From NCBI GenBank assembly GCA_963827545.1, contig CAWHBI010000051.1, positions 1 through 64,000 of the forward strand: DNA of 64,000 nt, written 5' to 3'. The DNA comes from AWTP1-13 sp963827545 (GTDB lineage Bacteria > Pseudomonadota > Alphaproteobacteria > Rhizobiales > Hyphomicrobiaceae). A program made the translations under genes and the position numbers. Shown piece by piece: positions 8,505 through 17,123 of the stretch (position 1 is its first letter; every line of letters starts with the position of its first letter). Under the pieces are notes generated by a model, which ran no database searches, was not told where the DNA came from, and saw only the letters and a program-made list of their open reading frames with translations.

Positions 8505-9278
8505 CTACCGCACCGCCGGTCCCTGTTGTCTGGCGACCTCCTGCGCTTTGTTGTAGCTCTCGATGACGGTGGCGTAGTTGGGCGACACCAGCGCGTAGAG
8601 CTTGGCGAGCTCGGGGGCCTCCGGGCGGTTCCAGGTGCGGTGCACCTCGGACAGTACCGCGTTGGTCGAGGTCGGGATGACGCCGGCCTGAGTGAAGCGG
8701 GCGAGCGTGGTGCGCGAGGCTAAGTCGCTCGGATCGCCGGACGCGTCGATCACGGCATAAACCTTGAAGCCTGCGATCTTCGCATCGAGCGCCGGGAACA
8801 TCACGCAGACGCTGGTCCACACACCGGCCATGATCAGGGTCTTCTTGCCGGTCGCCCGCACCGCCCTGACGAAGTCCTCGTTGTCCCAGGCGTTCACCTC
8901 GCCCTTGCGCCCCACGTACAGTGCGTGCGGCGCGAACTGGTGGATTTCCGGCATCAGCGGCCCGTTCGGACCCTTGGGCTCGGATGCGGTGGTGATGACG
9001 GGGATCTTCATAAGGGTCGCGAGCTTCGCCAGCATGATCGTGTTGTTACGCAACTCGACGACGCCGATGTCCTTCACGGTCTGGAACAGCCCCGCCTGGT
9101 GATCGAGCAGCAGCATCACGCTGTCGGACGGGTCGATGAGCCCCTGCCCGCCGCCTGTCGGCAGCACGCTCGATGGGGCTGGGCTGGATTGAGCGAGCGC
9201 GCTCGGATTGGGCGACAGGGTGCCGAGCGCGGCAACGGCGGCGAGGATCGGCAGGTACTTCTTGCAAGCGGTCGACAT
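8505..9278 (-). CDS. exported isochorismatase-family hydrolase
   Basis: A 257-residue protein with a signal peptide (KYLPILAAVAALGTLSPNPS, predicted cleavage after ALA) and a cysteine-hydrolase domain. The catalytic triad of the family is visible: Asp in MLLLDHQAGLF (about 59), a Lys further on and Cys in GVWTSVCVMF (about 158). Family members hydrolyse isochorismate, nicotinamide or other amides; export to the periplasm is unusual but known for the YcaC-like branch. Start 9278 has GAGGAGG upstream. Confidence 0.85.
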   Translation of the reverse strand: MSTACKKYLPILAAVAALGTLSPNPSALAQSSPAPSSVLPTGGGQGLIDPSDSVMLLLDHQAGLFQTVKDIGVVELRNNTIMLAKLATLMKIPVITTASEPKGPNGPLMPEIHQFAPHALYVGRKGEVNAWDNEDFVRAVRATGKKTLIMAGVWTSVCVMFPALDAKIAGFKVYAVIDASGDPSDLASRTTLARFTQAGVIPTSTNAVLSEVHRTWNRPEAPELAKLYALVSPNYATVIESYNKAQEVARQQGPAVR

Positions 9279-9544
9279 CGCACCTCCTCTCGCGGAAAAT
9301 GGGGCTGACCGGCTCCTCGGTACGGTGGGTGAATGTCGCGCGCTTGCGGACGCCTAACGGCGCGGCGACCGACCGAGTGGACAGCCCGTTCGGGTGAGGT
9401 TGAAGCGCGACCTAGGCGAAGAGAATCAGTACTAACCCGGGAAATGGCACGCACACCCCCGGAGGGGTCCGAGCCTCTTCGCCCAGGAGAGCGAGCGCCC
9501 TATCCTGGGCCTTCCACCATGTCGAGCCGCCAATGGAGCGCGGC

Positions 9545-9748
9545 TTAGAACGGTCGCCCAATGGCACGCCTCTTTTCGTCGGGCTTGGGCTCAGCCACAT
9601 CGACCGAGAGGGAGCCTTCGACCGCTTCACGCACATTGCGCAGGAGCTCCTCCATCGTCTCGCCCTGCGTGGCGCAACCTGGAATGGCCGGCACCTCGGC
9701 CCAGAAGCCGCCTTCCTCCGCCTCGTGCACGACAATTTTGATTTTCAT
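9545..9748 (-). CDS. HicB-like protein (UPF0150), no HicA partner visible
   Basis: A 67-residue protein with the HicB partial RNase-H-like fold: KIKIVVHEAEEGGFWAEVPA, then IPGCATQGETMEELLRNVREAVEG. The GCxxQGxTxxEAxxN pattern is diagnostic. HicB normally neutralises the HicA mRNA interferase encoded next door. Neither the 40 bp upstream nor the 265 bp downstream encodes a HicA-like protein, so this is an orphan antitoxin or a HicB-fold protein with another role. ATG 9748 is chosen over an upstream Arg-rich extension. Confidence 0.8.
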   Translation of the reverse strand: MKIKIVVHEAEEGGFWAEVPAIPGCATQGETMEELLRNVREAVEGSLSVDVAEPKPDEKRRAIGRPF

Positions 9749-9836
9749 CGGGGTGCTCCGCTCTTCGACCAAACATAGGCGCCGGCGAGGCGGATGCAAA
9801 GCCCGCGCTGGCGGGGAGAGGGGACCGAAATACTGA

Positions 9837-9860
9837 AAGGGCGGCGCAAGCGCCGCCCTT
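9837..9860 (-). terminator. rho-independent-like terminator after glnA
   Basis: Perfect inverted repeat AAGGGCGGCGC / GCGCCGCCCTT with an AA centre, 24 bp beyond the glnA stop. Read on the minus strand the stem ends in CCCTTTC followed by AGTATTTCG, a weak T tract. Confidence 0.65.
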
Positions 9861-9883
9861 CCGTTCGTATCGATCAGCGGAGG

Positions 9884-11305
9884 TTAGACCGAGTAGTACA
9901 TGTCGAACTCGACGGGATGTGGAGTCATGTCGGTGCGCGCCACCTCGGCCATCTTGAGCTCGATGTAGGCGTCGATCATGTCGTCCGTGAACACGCCGCC
10001 CTTCTTCAGGAAGTCGCGGTTCTTGTCGAGGTTGGTGAGCGCTTCACGCAGGCTGCCGCACACGGTCGGGATGCGGGAGAGCTCCGCCGGCGGCAGATCG
10101 TACAGGTTCTTGTCCACCGCCTCGCCGGGGTTGATCTTGTTGGTGATGCCGTCGAGGCCGGCCATCAGCATGGCGGCGAAGCCCAGATACGGATTGGCGG
10201 CCGGATCGGGGAAACGGACCTCGACGCGCTTGGCCTTCGGGCTCGTCACCACTGGGATGCGACAGGACGCGGAGCGGTTGCGCACCGAGTAGGCCAGCAG
10301 CACCGGCGCCTCGTAGCCCGGCACCAGCCGCTTGTAGGAGTTGGTGGTCGGGTTGGTGAAGGCGTTGATGGTCTTGGCGTGCTTGAGGATGCCGCCGATG
10401 TAGAAGAGGCAGGTCTCGGAGAGATCCGCGTACTTGTTGCCGGCGAACACCGGGGTCGAGCCCTTCCAGATCGACTGGTGGCAATGCATGCCCGAGCCGT
10501 TGTCGCCGTAGACGGGTTTGGGCATGAAGCACGCCGTCTTGCCGTAGGCGTGTGCCACATTGTGTATGGCGTATTTGTAGATCTGCATGGCGTCGGCCAG
10601 CTGCACCATGGGCCCGAACTTGATGCCGAGCTCGTGCTGGGCCGAGGCCACCTCGTGGTGATGCTTCTCGACCACCACGCCCATCTCGGCCATTACCGAG
10701 AGCATCTCGGAGCGGATGTCCTGGGCGCTGTCGACCGGCGGCACCGGGAAGTAGCCGCCCTTGGTGCGCGGCCGATGGCCCAGGTTGCCCATCTCGTAGT
10801 CGGTGCCGCTGTTGGAGGGAAACTCGGCGCTGTCGAGCCTGAAGCCGGTGTTGTAAGGATCGACCGTGTAGCGCATGTCGTCGAAGATGAAGAACTCGGC
10901 TTCGGGGCCGAACACCACCGTGTCGCCGATGCCGGTCTGCTTCAGGTAGGCTTCCGCCCGCTTGGCGATGGAGCGAGGATCGCGCTCGTACATCTCGCCG
11001 GTCGAAGGCTCGAGCACGTCGCAGAAGATCGCCATCGTGGTCTGGGCGAAGAACGGGTCGAGGTGGGCGGACGCGGGGTCCGGCATCAGCGTCATGTCGG
11101 AGGCTTCGATGCCTTTCCAGCCGGCGATCGAGGAGCCGTCGAAGGCATAGCCGTCGGCGAACATGCCCTCGTTGACGCACGAGCCGTCGGCCGTCACGTG
11201 CTGCATCTTGCCCTTGGTGTCGGTGAAGCGAAGGTCGAGGAACTTGACGTCCTTGTCCTTCATCATCTTCAGCACGTCGCCAACGGTCTTCGGTCTGTCT
11301 GCCAT
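9884..11305 (-). CDS. glnA: type I glutamine synthetase
   Basis: Full-length (473 residues) glutamine synthetase: glutamate + NH3 + ATP to glutamine. Beta-grasp N-terminal domain, then catalytic domain with DGSSIAGWKGI, GPEAEFF (metal ligand Glu), NGSGMHCHQS and the NRSASCRIP substrate-binding segment. The adenylylation Tyr sits in NLYDLPPAE near residue 400, so the enzyme should be under GlnE control. GGGGAG precedes ATG 11305. glnB lies 92 bp upstream on the same strand, the standard alphaproteobacterial glnBA operon, with a sigma54-like promoter ahead of glnB. Confidence 0.98.
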   Translation of the reverse strand: MADRPKTVGDVLKMMKDKDVKFLDLRFTDTKGKMQHVTADGSCVNEGMFADGYAFDGSSIAGWKGIEASDMTLMPDPASAHLDPFFAQTTMAIFCDVLEPSTGEMYERDPRSIAKRAEAYLKQTGIGDTVVFGPEAEFFIFDDMRYTVDPYNTGFRLDSAEFPSNSGTDYEMGNLGHRPRTKGGYFPVPPVDSAQDIRSEMLSVMAEMGVVVEKHHHEVASAQHELGIKFGPMVQLADAMQIYKYAIHNVAHAYGKTACFMPKPVYGDNGSGMHCHQSIWKGSTPVFAGNKYADLSETCLFYIGGILKHAKTINAFTNPTTNSYKRLVPGYEAPVLLAYSVRNRSASCRIPVVTSPKAKRVEVRFPDPAANPYLGFAAMLMAGLDGITNKINPGEAVDKNLYDLPPAELSRIPTVCGSLREALTNLDKNRDFLKKGGVFTDDMIDAYIELKMAEVARTDMTPHPVEFDMYYSV

Positions 11306-11397
11306 TGCTACTCCCCTGTCCTCAACTCAATCGCTGTGATGTGCGGCCGGAAAGGCCATCCCCCCAGAAGGCGCGCTGCAACCGGCGCGCTGCTTGT

Positions 11398-11736
11398 TCA
11401 GATTGCGTCGGTGCCGGTCTCGCCCGTGCGGATGCGGATCGCTTCCTCGACGGTGGAAATGAAAATCTTGCCGTCGCCGATGCGCCCCGTCTTGGCGGCT
11501 TTCTGGATGGCGTCGAGGGCCTTGGGCAGCATCTCATCGGCGAGGACCACCTCGATCTTCACCTTCGGCAGGAAGTCGACCACGTATTCGGCACCGCGAT
11601 AGAGCTCGGTGTGGCCCTTCTGGCGGCCGAAGCCCTTGGCCTCAATGACCGTAATACCCTGCAGGCCAATCTCCTGCAGGGCCTCCTTCACCTCGTCGAG
11701 CTTGAAGGGCTTGATGATGGCTTCGATCTTTTTCAT
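11398..11736 (-). CDS. glnB: nitrogen regulatory protein PII
   Basis: A 112-residue PII signal protein that senses 2-oxoglutarate, ATP/ADP and, through uridylylation, glutamine. It starts MKKIEAIIKPFKLDEVKEAL. The T-loop contains the modified Tyr in TELYRGAEYVVDF (Tyr51), preceded by GFGRQKGH, and the C-terminal GRIGDGKIFIS and AIRIRTGETG motifs bind nucleotide. Ribosome binding site AAGGGAGAG. Its position directly ahead of glnA, not next to amtB, supports GlnB rather than GlnK. Confidence 0.97.
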   Translation of the reverse strand: MKKIEAIIKPFKLDEVKEALQEIGLQGITVIEAKGFGRQKGHTELYRGAEYVVDFLPKVKIEVVLADEMLPKALDAIQKAAKTGRIGDGKIFISTVEEAIRIRTGETGTDAI

Positions 11737-11811
11737 GCTCTCCCTTCACCTCCCGACCGGCCAAGCCTGTGGTCTCGCTGCCATAGCTGCGACATCATTA
11801 AGCACACCGCA

Positions 11812-11827
11812 AGCACGCCGCGTGCCA
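11812..11827 (-). promoter_or_regulatory. sigma54-like (-24/-12) promoter for glnBA
   Basis: On the minus strand TGGCACGCGGCGTGCT matches the sigma54 consensus TGGCACG-N4-TTGCW at all but one base, with correct GG-to-GC spacing. It lies about 75 bp upstream of glnB. glnB promoters of Rhizobiales are classically NtrC/sigma54 dependent. I did not find an unambiguous NtrC site in the 200 bp further upstream. Confidence 0.6.
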
Positions 11828-12039
11828 AGGTTTACGCGGCAGCCAATTCCCAGGCAACGAACGACTTTTGCGTATCTACAGGGCAACGAGGCCTACACGC
11901 AACCGCCAAATCTGATTATGAACTGGGCAAGTGATTGAAATATAGGCAATGCACTATCGGCATAGGTCCAGTGGCATTGGCGTAGCGATTGAGGCGGCGC
12001 ATGATGCGGGCGAGGTTGCCCAGCAGTGCGAGGTGAGCC

Positions 12040-13596
12040 TTGTCAGACCATGAGCTGCTGACGGCTGAGGAGATGGGCCGCGCGGACCGGCTGGCGCTCG
12101 CGGCAGGTGTGCCGGGGCTGGCGCTGATGGAAAGCGCCGGGCGTGCCGTCGCTGAGACGGCAGGGGAGCTGGCGGCGGGGACAGCGAGGGCCGTCGCGGT
12201 CGCCTGCGGGCCAGGCAATAACGGCGGTGATGGTTTCGTTGCCGCGCGTCTGCTGCGGCAGAGGGGCTTTCGCGTGCGCGTTGGCCTGCTCGGCACCCGC
12301 GAGGCCCTCAACGGCGATGCAGCCGAGATGGCAGCGCGATGGGGCGGCGAAATCGAACCGTTGGTGCCTGCTACCATTGCCGGCGCGGACATCATCGTCG
12401 ACGCGATGTTCGGGGCGGGGCTTTCACGGCCGCTCGAGGGGAGCGCCGCGGCCGTGGTCGAGGCCATCAATGCGGCCGGCAAGCCTGTGGTTGCGGTCGA
12501 CGTGCCGAGCGGCCTCGATGGCACGACAGGCCGCGCCGATGGGCCAGTCGTGCGGGCAACACGCACGGTCACGTTCTTCCGGCTCAAGCCCGGGCACCTG
12601 CTGCTGCCCGGCCGAGTGCTGTGCGGCGACGTGCGGCTTGTCGATATCGGCATCCCCGCGAAGGTGCTGGAGGAGGTGGCGCCGCGCACGTTCGCCAACC
12701 AGCCTTCGCTGTGGGGGTCGGCCTATCCCTGGCCACGCCTGGACGGGCACAAGTACACGCGCGGGCATGCGGTCGTGGTTTCCGGTCCGCCGGACAGCAC
12801 CGGCGCTGCACGACTGGGCGCGCGCGGGGCGCTCCGGATCGGCGCTGGCCTCGTGACGCTCGTCGGCACGGGTGCCGCGACCGCCATCAATGCCACGCAC
12901 GCCACGGCCGTGATGGTGCGCGCGCTGGCCTCGGACGCGGCGCTCGCCGAGTTCCTTGCCGACGAGCGGCGCAACGCAGTGCTGCTCGGCCCCGGCGCCG
13001 GCGTTGGACCGGCAACGGCCATAACGGTCGTGACCGCACTGAAATCCGCATCGGCTGCCGTGCTGGATGCCGACGCGCTCACCTCGTTCGCGCCCGAGCA
13101 GGAAGAGGCTCCCGTCAAGGCCGCGGGGCTCGGGTTCATCGTGCGGGGATCCGACCCCGGCCCGAGCAGGGAGGCGCTGCTCGAGGGTATCAGGGCACGG
13201 CAGGCTCCGGTGGTCCTCACGCCGCACGAGGGCGAGTTCAAACGCCTGTTCGGCGAACTGGCGGGCTCCAAGCTTGACCGCGCGCGCCGCGCTGCCGAGC
13301 TGAGCGGCGCAGTTGTGGTGCTGAAAGGTGCGGACACGGTGATCGCGGCACCTGACGGCCGCGCCGCCATCAACCACAATGCCCCGCCCTGGCTCGCCAC
13401 AGCAGGCTCCGGCGACGTCCTGGCCGGTTTCATCACGGGGCTGCTGGCACAGCGCGCACCGGCGTTCGAGGCGGCGTGCGCAGCGGTGTGGCTGCACGGG
13501 GAATGTGCCAACGTCTATGGCCCTGGCCTGATCGCTGAGGACGTGCCCGAAACCCTGCCGCAAGTCCTGCGCCGGCTAGAGCAAGATCGTTTCTGA
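12040..13596 (+). CDS. nnr: bifunctional NAD(P)HX epimerase / ADP-dependent dehydratase
   Basis: A 518-residue metabolite-repair enzyme that re-forms NAD(P)H from its damaged hydrates. Residues about 1-215 are the YjeF_N epimerase (SDHELLTAEEMGRADRL; GNNGGDGFVAARLL; DVPSGLDGTTG). Residues about 230-510 are the ribokinase-like dehydratase (GHAVVVSGPP; LTPHEGEFKRLFG; ATAGSGDVLAGFITG). TTG 12040 is chosen for its GAGGTG site; ATG starts upstream are absent. The last six codons (LEQDRF) are contributed by the dispersed palindromic repeat that begins at 13577. Confidence 0.95.
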   Translation: MSDHELLTAEEMGRADRLALAAGVPGLALMESAGRAVAETAGELAAGTARAVAVACGPGNNGGDGFVAARLLRQRGFRVRVGLLGTREALNGDAAEMAARWGGEIEPLVPATIAGADIIVDAMFGAGLSRPLEGSAAAVVEAINAAGKPVVAVDVPSGLDGTTGRADGPVVRATRTVTFFRLKPGHLLLPGRVLCGDVRLVDIGIPAKVLEEVAPRTFANQPSLWGSAYPWPRLDGHKYTRGHAVVVSGPPDSTGAARLGARGALRIGAGLVTLVGTGAATAINATHATAVMVRALASDAALAEFLADERRNAVLLGPGAGVGPATAITVVTALKSASAAVLDADALTSFAPEQEEAPVKAAGLGFIVRGSDPGPSREALLEGIRARQAPVVLTPHEGEFKRLFGELAGSKLDRARRAAELSGAVVVLKGADTVIAAPDGRAAINHNAPPWLATAGSGDVLAGFITGLLAQRAPAFEAACAAVWLHGECANVYGPGLIAEDVPETLPQVLRRLEQDRF

Positions 13597-13725
13597 TCGA
13601 AGCGCTTCGCTTCGATCATGGAACGTGAATCTTGCTCTTAAGTGCATGAATAGAGCAGGATTACGCTTCGGCCGCCACCTTGCAGTTGAGGCAAAGTGAT
13701 TCAATCCGAAGCGATCCTGCTCTAG
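13577..13725. repeat. bipartite palindromic repeat, copy 1
   Basis: About 149 bp, nearly identical to 46994-47144. Left half: outer arms AGAGCAAGAT / ATCTTGCTCT enclose a perfect hairpin GATCGAAGCG-CTT-CGCTTCGATC. Right half: arms AGAGCAGGAT / ATCCTGCTCT enclose ACGCTTCGG / CCGAAGCG. Both ends carry the TAG of a CTAGAGCA-type boundary. This copy overlaps the 3' end of nnr and lies between it and a convergent metallo-hydrolase gene. Confidence 0.9.
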
Positions 13726-13758
13726 TGCCAGACGAGGGGCGTCGCGGCTGAGCCCACC

Positions 13759-14817
13759 TCAAGCCCGGGCAATCACACGCTCGATCTGGTCGGAGCCTTC
13801 GCGCCAGGCCAGCTCGCCCCGCCGCAGCATGTAGTTGACGTGAGCCTGCACCTCGCTGAAGGCGAAGCTCATCTGGTGCGGGTCGAGCTGGCGGGAGAAG
13901 AGCACGGGCACTAGCTCGGCCGCCGAGCGCGGTGTCGTACGGCAGGCCTCGGCGATGGCGTTGCATCGCATCTCATGGTGGGCGATCAGCTCGTCGCTGC
14001 GCCTGTGGAGGCCATAGAATGGCAGCTGGTGCCCCGGCAGCACCAGGGCGTCGGCAGGAATCCGATCCTTGAGCTCGTGCAGCGACCGCACGTACAGCCC
14101 CAATGGGTCGCCATTGGGATCGACCGCCCACACGCTGATGTTGGGAGTGATCTTGGCCAGCACCTGGTCGGCTGCGAGAAACACGTTGTCGGCCTCGCAA
14201 TGGAGCATGACCTGCTCGGGGGCATGGCCGTTGCCGGTGAGAACCTGGAAGCTGCGCCCGCCGATCTGCAGCGTGTCACCCCCAACGATGCGCGTGAAAA
14301 TGGGCGGCAGCCCGGAAACCATCCTCAAGTAGCCATGGCCCTGCGTGGCGACGCGCTGGGTCGTTGCCGCATCGAGCCCGTGGCGCAGGTAGAAGTCGCG
14401 ATAGGGCTTGGCATCGAGGGCGCCTGGGCTCAGCGAGATGTTGAGGCAGCCGAGATACGATGTCTGGCTCGTCAGCAGGGGCAGGTCGAACCGTTGGCAT
14501 AGCCAGCCTGCCAGACCGATATGGTCCGGGTGGAAGTGCGTGACGATCAGGCGCGTGAAGCGCCGCCCCGCGAGCGGCCCGCGGGCAAGTGCGTCCCAAA
14601 CCGCGCGCGTTTCGTCATTGCCGATGCCGGTGTCCAGGATCGCCCAGCCGTCGCTGTCGTCGATCAGGTAGACATTGATGTGGTTGAGCCGGAAGGGCAG
14701 TGGGATGCGCGCCCACAGGATGCCCGGCGCCACCTCGATGGTCTCGCCTGGCGCCGGCGGCTCCGGCGAAGGGAAGACCAGGGACGCATCGGTCGCCGTT
14801 TTCAGCATCTGTTGCAT
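13759..14817 (-). CDS. metallo-beta-lactamase-fold hydrolase with C-terminal winged helix
   Basis: A 352-residue MBL-fold protein with the motif THFHPDHIG (about 93), a His in GNGHAPEQV (about 192), Asp in FLAADQVL and a last His in VLPGHQLPF. The C-terminal 80 residues (DELIAHHEMRCNAIAEAC, HVNYMLRRGELAWRE) look like the winged-helix domain found in LACTB2-like and plant-glyoxalase-II-like hydrolases. No signal peptide. Likely hydrolyses a thioester, lactone or nucleic acid; substrate unassigned. Diverges from the quinone oxidoreductase gene. Confidence 0.87.
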   Translation of the reverse strand: MQQMLKTATDASLVFPSPEPPAPGETIEVAPGILWARIPLPFRLNHINVYLIDDSDGWAILDTGIGNDETRAVWDALARGPLAGRRFTRLIVTHFHPDHIGLAGWLCQRFDLPLLTSQTSYLGCLNISLSPGALDAKPYRDFYLRHGLDAATTQRVATQGHGYLRMVSGLPPIFTRIVGGDTLQIGGRSFQVLTGNGHAPEQVMLHCEADNVFLAADQVLAKITPNISVWAVDPNGDPLGLYVRSLHELKDRIPADALVLPGHQLPFYGLHRRSDELIAHHEMRCNAIAEACRTTPRSAAELVPVLFSRQLDPHQMSFAFSEVQAHVNYMLRRGELAWREGSDQIERVIARA

Positions 14818-14933
14818 TCAACCCATGTTCTGCTTGACTCACGTTTATCCTGGCATGGAAGATTTTGCACTGCACCTAAGCGCCGCACAGTGGAGGTGAG
14901 CGCCTGCCGCGTGGCGGCTTCCGGTTGTTTGGG

Positions 14934-15929
14934 ATGAGCGAGCCGACCTATCGCGCCGTCGTATGCGAGGAGCTTGGGCACCCGGAGGGCCTCCACGTCC
15001 GCCGGCTACCGCGTGCCCCGCTAGGCCCTCGAAGCGTGCGGGTGGCCATCAGGGCCGCCGGGATCAATTTTCCCGACGTGTTGATGATCCAGGGACGCTA
15101 CCAGCACCGCCCACCTCTGCCCTTTGTCCCGGGCCTTGAAGCTGCCGGCGTCGTCGACGAGGTGGGGACCGGCGTCGAAGGGCTTGCCGCCGGTCAGCGA
15201 GTGATCGCGCAGATGCGGACCGGTGGGTACGCCGAGGAAGCCATTGTCTCTGCAACTCGGATCAGACCGCTGCCGGAAGGATTCTCGTTCGAGGAAGGTG
15301 CGACCTTTCTTGTGGCACACTTGACCGCCTATCACGCCCTCGCCACGAGGGCGGCCGTCGGCCCCGGCCAGACGCTGCTGGTCCTCGGAGCCGCCGGTGG
15401 CGTGGGTCTGGCAGCAGTGCAGGTTGGCAAGGTGCTCGGCGCCCGCGTATTTGCCGCCGCATCGACGCGCGAAAAGCTGGACATTGCCGCACGGCATGGA
15501 GCCGAGGCTGGGATCGACTACAGCAAGGAGCCGGTGGCCGATGGCGTGAAGCGCCTCACGGCAGGGGCGGGCGTGGACGTGCTGTTCGATCCCGTCGGAC
15601 TAGCGCAAGAGGCCGCGCTGCGCTGCCTTGGCTGGAACGGTAAGCTCATCATTGTCGGGTTCGCCGGCGGGGCCATACCTGCCTACGCGGCCAACCGCGT
15701 CCTGCTCAAGGGGTGCACGGTGATCGGCGTGCGCGCCGGGGAGGCGGGGCGTCACGACCCGGCCATGCGCAAGCGCGAGTTGGCGGCGTTGCATGGGTTG
15801 GCGGAGCAGGGAATGGTGCGGCCGCATGTGTCGGCGCGCTTCCCGCTCGAGGGCTTTGCCGAGGCCATGCGAGCGCTCGAGGGTCGCAAAGCGATAGGGC
15901 GGGTCGCCCTTGAGATCGGCTCGGGATAG
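14934..15929 (+). CDS. quinone oxidoreductase-like medium-chain dehydrogenase/reductase
   Basis: A 331-residue zinc-free MDR enzyme. GroES-like N-terminal domain (IRAAGINFPDVLMIQGRYQ; PFVPGLEAAGVVDEVG), then a Rossmann domain with the NADPH loop LGAAGGVGLAAVQ (about 148) and AAASTREKLDIAARHGA. The zinc ligands of alcohol dehydrogenases are absent, which fits the quinone oxidoreductase (QorA-like) branch reducing quinones or enals with NADPH. ATG 14934 starts MSEPTYRAVV. No obvious operon partner. Confidence 0.9.
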   Translation: MSEPTYRAVVCEELGHPEGLHVRRLPRAPLGPRSVRVAIRAAGINFPDVLMIQGRYQHRPPLPFVPGLEAAGVVDEVGTGVEGLAAGQRVIAQMRTGGYAEEAIVSATRIRPLPEGFSFEEGATFLVAHLTAYHALATRAAVGPGQTLLVLGAAGGVGLAAVQVGKVLGARVFAAASTREKLDIAARHGAEAGIDYSKEPVADGVKRLTAGAGVDVLFDPVGLAQEAALRCLGWNGKLIIVGFAGGAIPAYAANRVLLKGCTVIGVRAGEAGRHDPAMRKRELAALHGLAEQGMVRPHVSARFPLEGFAEAMRALEGRKAIGRVALEIGSG

Positions 15930-15933
15930 ACGT

Positions 15934-16128
15934 TCAGCCGGCAGCGCTGCCGGGCGGATCGGCTTGTGTGGCAAGACCGGTGGCCTGCCTCATCTCCCTG
16001 ATCTCCCTTTCCATGTCGTCGAGGCTCTCCTCGATTCTCCGGCTTAGAGCCTCGGCCTGCGCGATGGCTTCGGTCAGCTCGCGGTATGCGACCGCTGGAT
16101 CCGCTGATGGGTTGATTCCCGGTTCCAT
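15934..16128 (-). CDS. small predicted coiled-coil protein
   Basis: A 64-residue acidic protein. The centre (REL..AIAQAEALSRRIEESLDD, then MEREIREMRQ) is a strong heptad-type helix and the ends are Pro/Gly/Ala-rich. No known family recognised. It converges on the quinone oxidoreductase gene with a 4-bp gap and is divergent from the ABC importer. Weak ribosome binding site (CAGGGCAG), so coding status is moderate. Confidence 0.5.
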   Translation of the reverse strand: MEPGINPSADPAVAYRELTEAIAQAEALSRRIEESLDDMEREIREMRQATGLATQADPPGSAAG

Positions 16129-16283
16129 CTGCCCTGAACGTGACCGAGGGCCGTTTGGTTCCCTTCAGGTCCAATTGCGGGCTCTTGCTCACCAGGTGCC
16201 GCCTCTGGCATGGTTTTGAGGGGCGACCGCTGCCCCTCGAAGACCCTTGCGCTCAGGCGGGGCTCGATCAGGGAGAGCGCCCG

Positions 16284-17123
16284 TTGCACGAACGGTCAGC
16301 CGAGGGCGACGCCACTGCGCAGTACGCGGGGCTGGCCATCCGCTTCCACGGCGTCGGCATCGATTTTCCGGTCGCCGGCGGACGCAGCTATCCCGCCGTC
16401 TCCAGCACCGACCTGAGCGTTGGAGCCCACGAGTTCGTCTCCATTGTCGGTCCGACTGGCTGCGGCAAGTCCACGCTGCTCAATGTGGCCGCCGGGCTGC
16501 TTGCATCCTCCACCGGCCGGACCTTCGTGTTCGGATCGCCGCTGGCGAGCCTCAACCGCCACGCCGGCTACCTGTTCCAGCAGGACGCCGTCATGCCCTG
16601 GAAGACCGCGCGCGACAACGTGGCCATCGGCCTCGAGGTGGTGGGAGTGCCGCGTCGCGAGGCACTGGAACGGGCGCAAGGCTGGCTCAAGCGGGTCGGA
16701 CTTTCCGCCTTCCATGACCGCTATCCCCACCAGCTTTCCGGCGGGCAGCGGAAGCGCGTCGGCCTGGCGCAGGTGCTGATCCGCGATCCCAAGATCCTGC
16801 TGATGGACGAGCCGTTCGGGCCGCTCGACGCGCAGACCCGGCAGATCATGGGCAACCTGCTCCTGGACCTGTGGGCCGGCGACCGCAAGGCGGTGCTGTT
16901 CGTCACCCACGACCTCGAGGAGGCGATCGCGCTTTCAGACCGCGTAGTTATCATGTCGGCGGGGCCGCAGGCGCGCATCATCGGCGACCACGCCATCGAT
17001 CTCGGGCGCCCGCGCGACGCGTCGGAGGTACGGTTGGCTCCCCGTTTCCACGAGCTGCACAAGACGATCTGGGGGCAGCTGAGGGGCGAGGTGCTCAAGG
17101 CCTACGGCGGGGAAGTAGCATGA
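16284..17123 (+). CDS. SsuB/TauB-type ABC importer ATPase
   Basis: Cytoplasmic ATPase of a nitrate/sulfonate/taurine-type importer, about 279 residues. Walker A GPTGCGKST (about 59), Q-loop YLFQQDAVMPWKT, signature LSGGQRKRVGLAQ, Walker B ILLMDEPFGPLDAQTR, switch FVTHDLEEAIALSDRV. The DEPFGPLD and DLEEA wording is typical of the SsuB/TauB/NrtD group. TTG 16284 is chosen because GGGAGAG lies 7-12 bp upstream and coding similarity starts soon after. The stop overlaps the permease ATG (ATGA). Confidence 0.88.
   Translation: MHERSAEGDATAQYAGLAIRFHGVGIDFPVAGGRSYPAVSSTDLSVGAHEFVSIVGPTGCGKSTLLNVAAGLLASSTGRTFVFGSPLASLNRHAGYLFQQDAVMPWKTARDNVAIGLEVVGVPRREALERAQGWLKRVGLSAFHDRYPHQLSGGQRKRVGLAQVLIRDPKILLMDEPFGPLDAQTRQIMGNLLLDLWAGDRKAVLFVTHDLEEAIALSDRVVIMSAGPQARIIGDHAIDLGRPRDASEVRLAPRFHELHKTIWGQLRGEVLKAYGGEVA

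Noticed and set aside
9794..11602. 602-residue frame antisense to glnA and part of glnB
   Set aside because: Shadow of two unmistakable conserved genes on the other strand.
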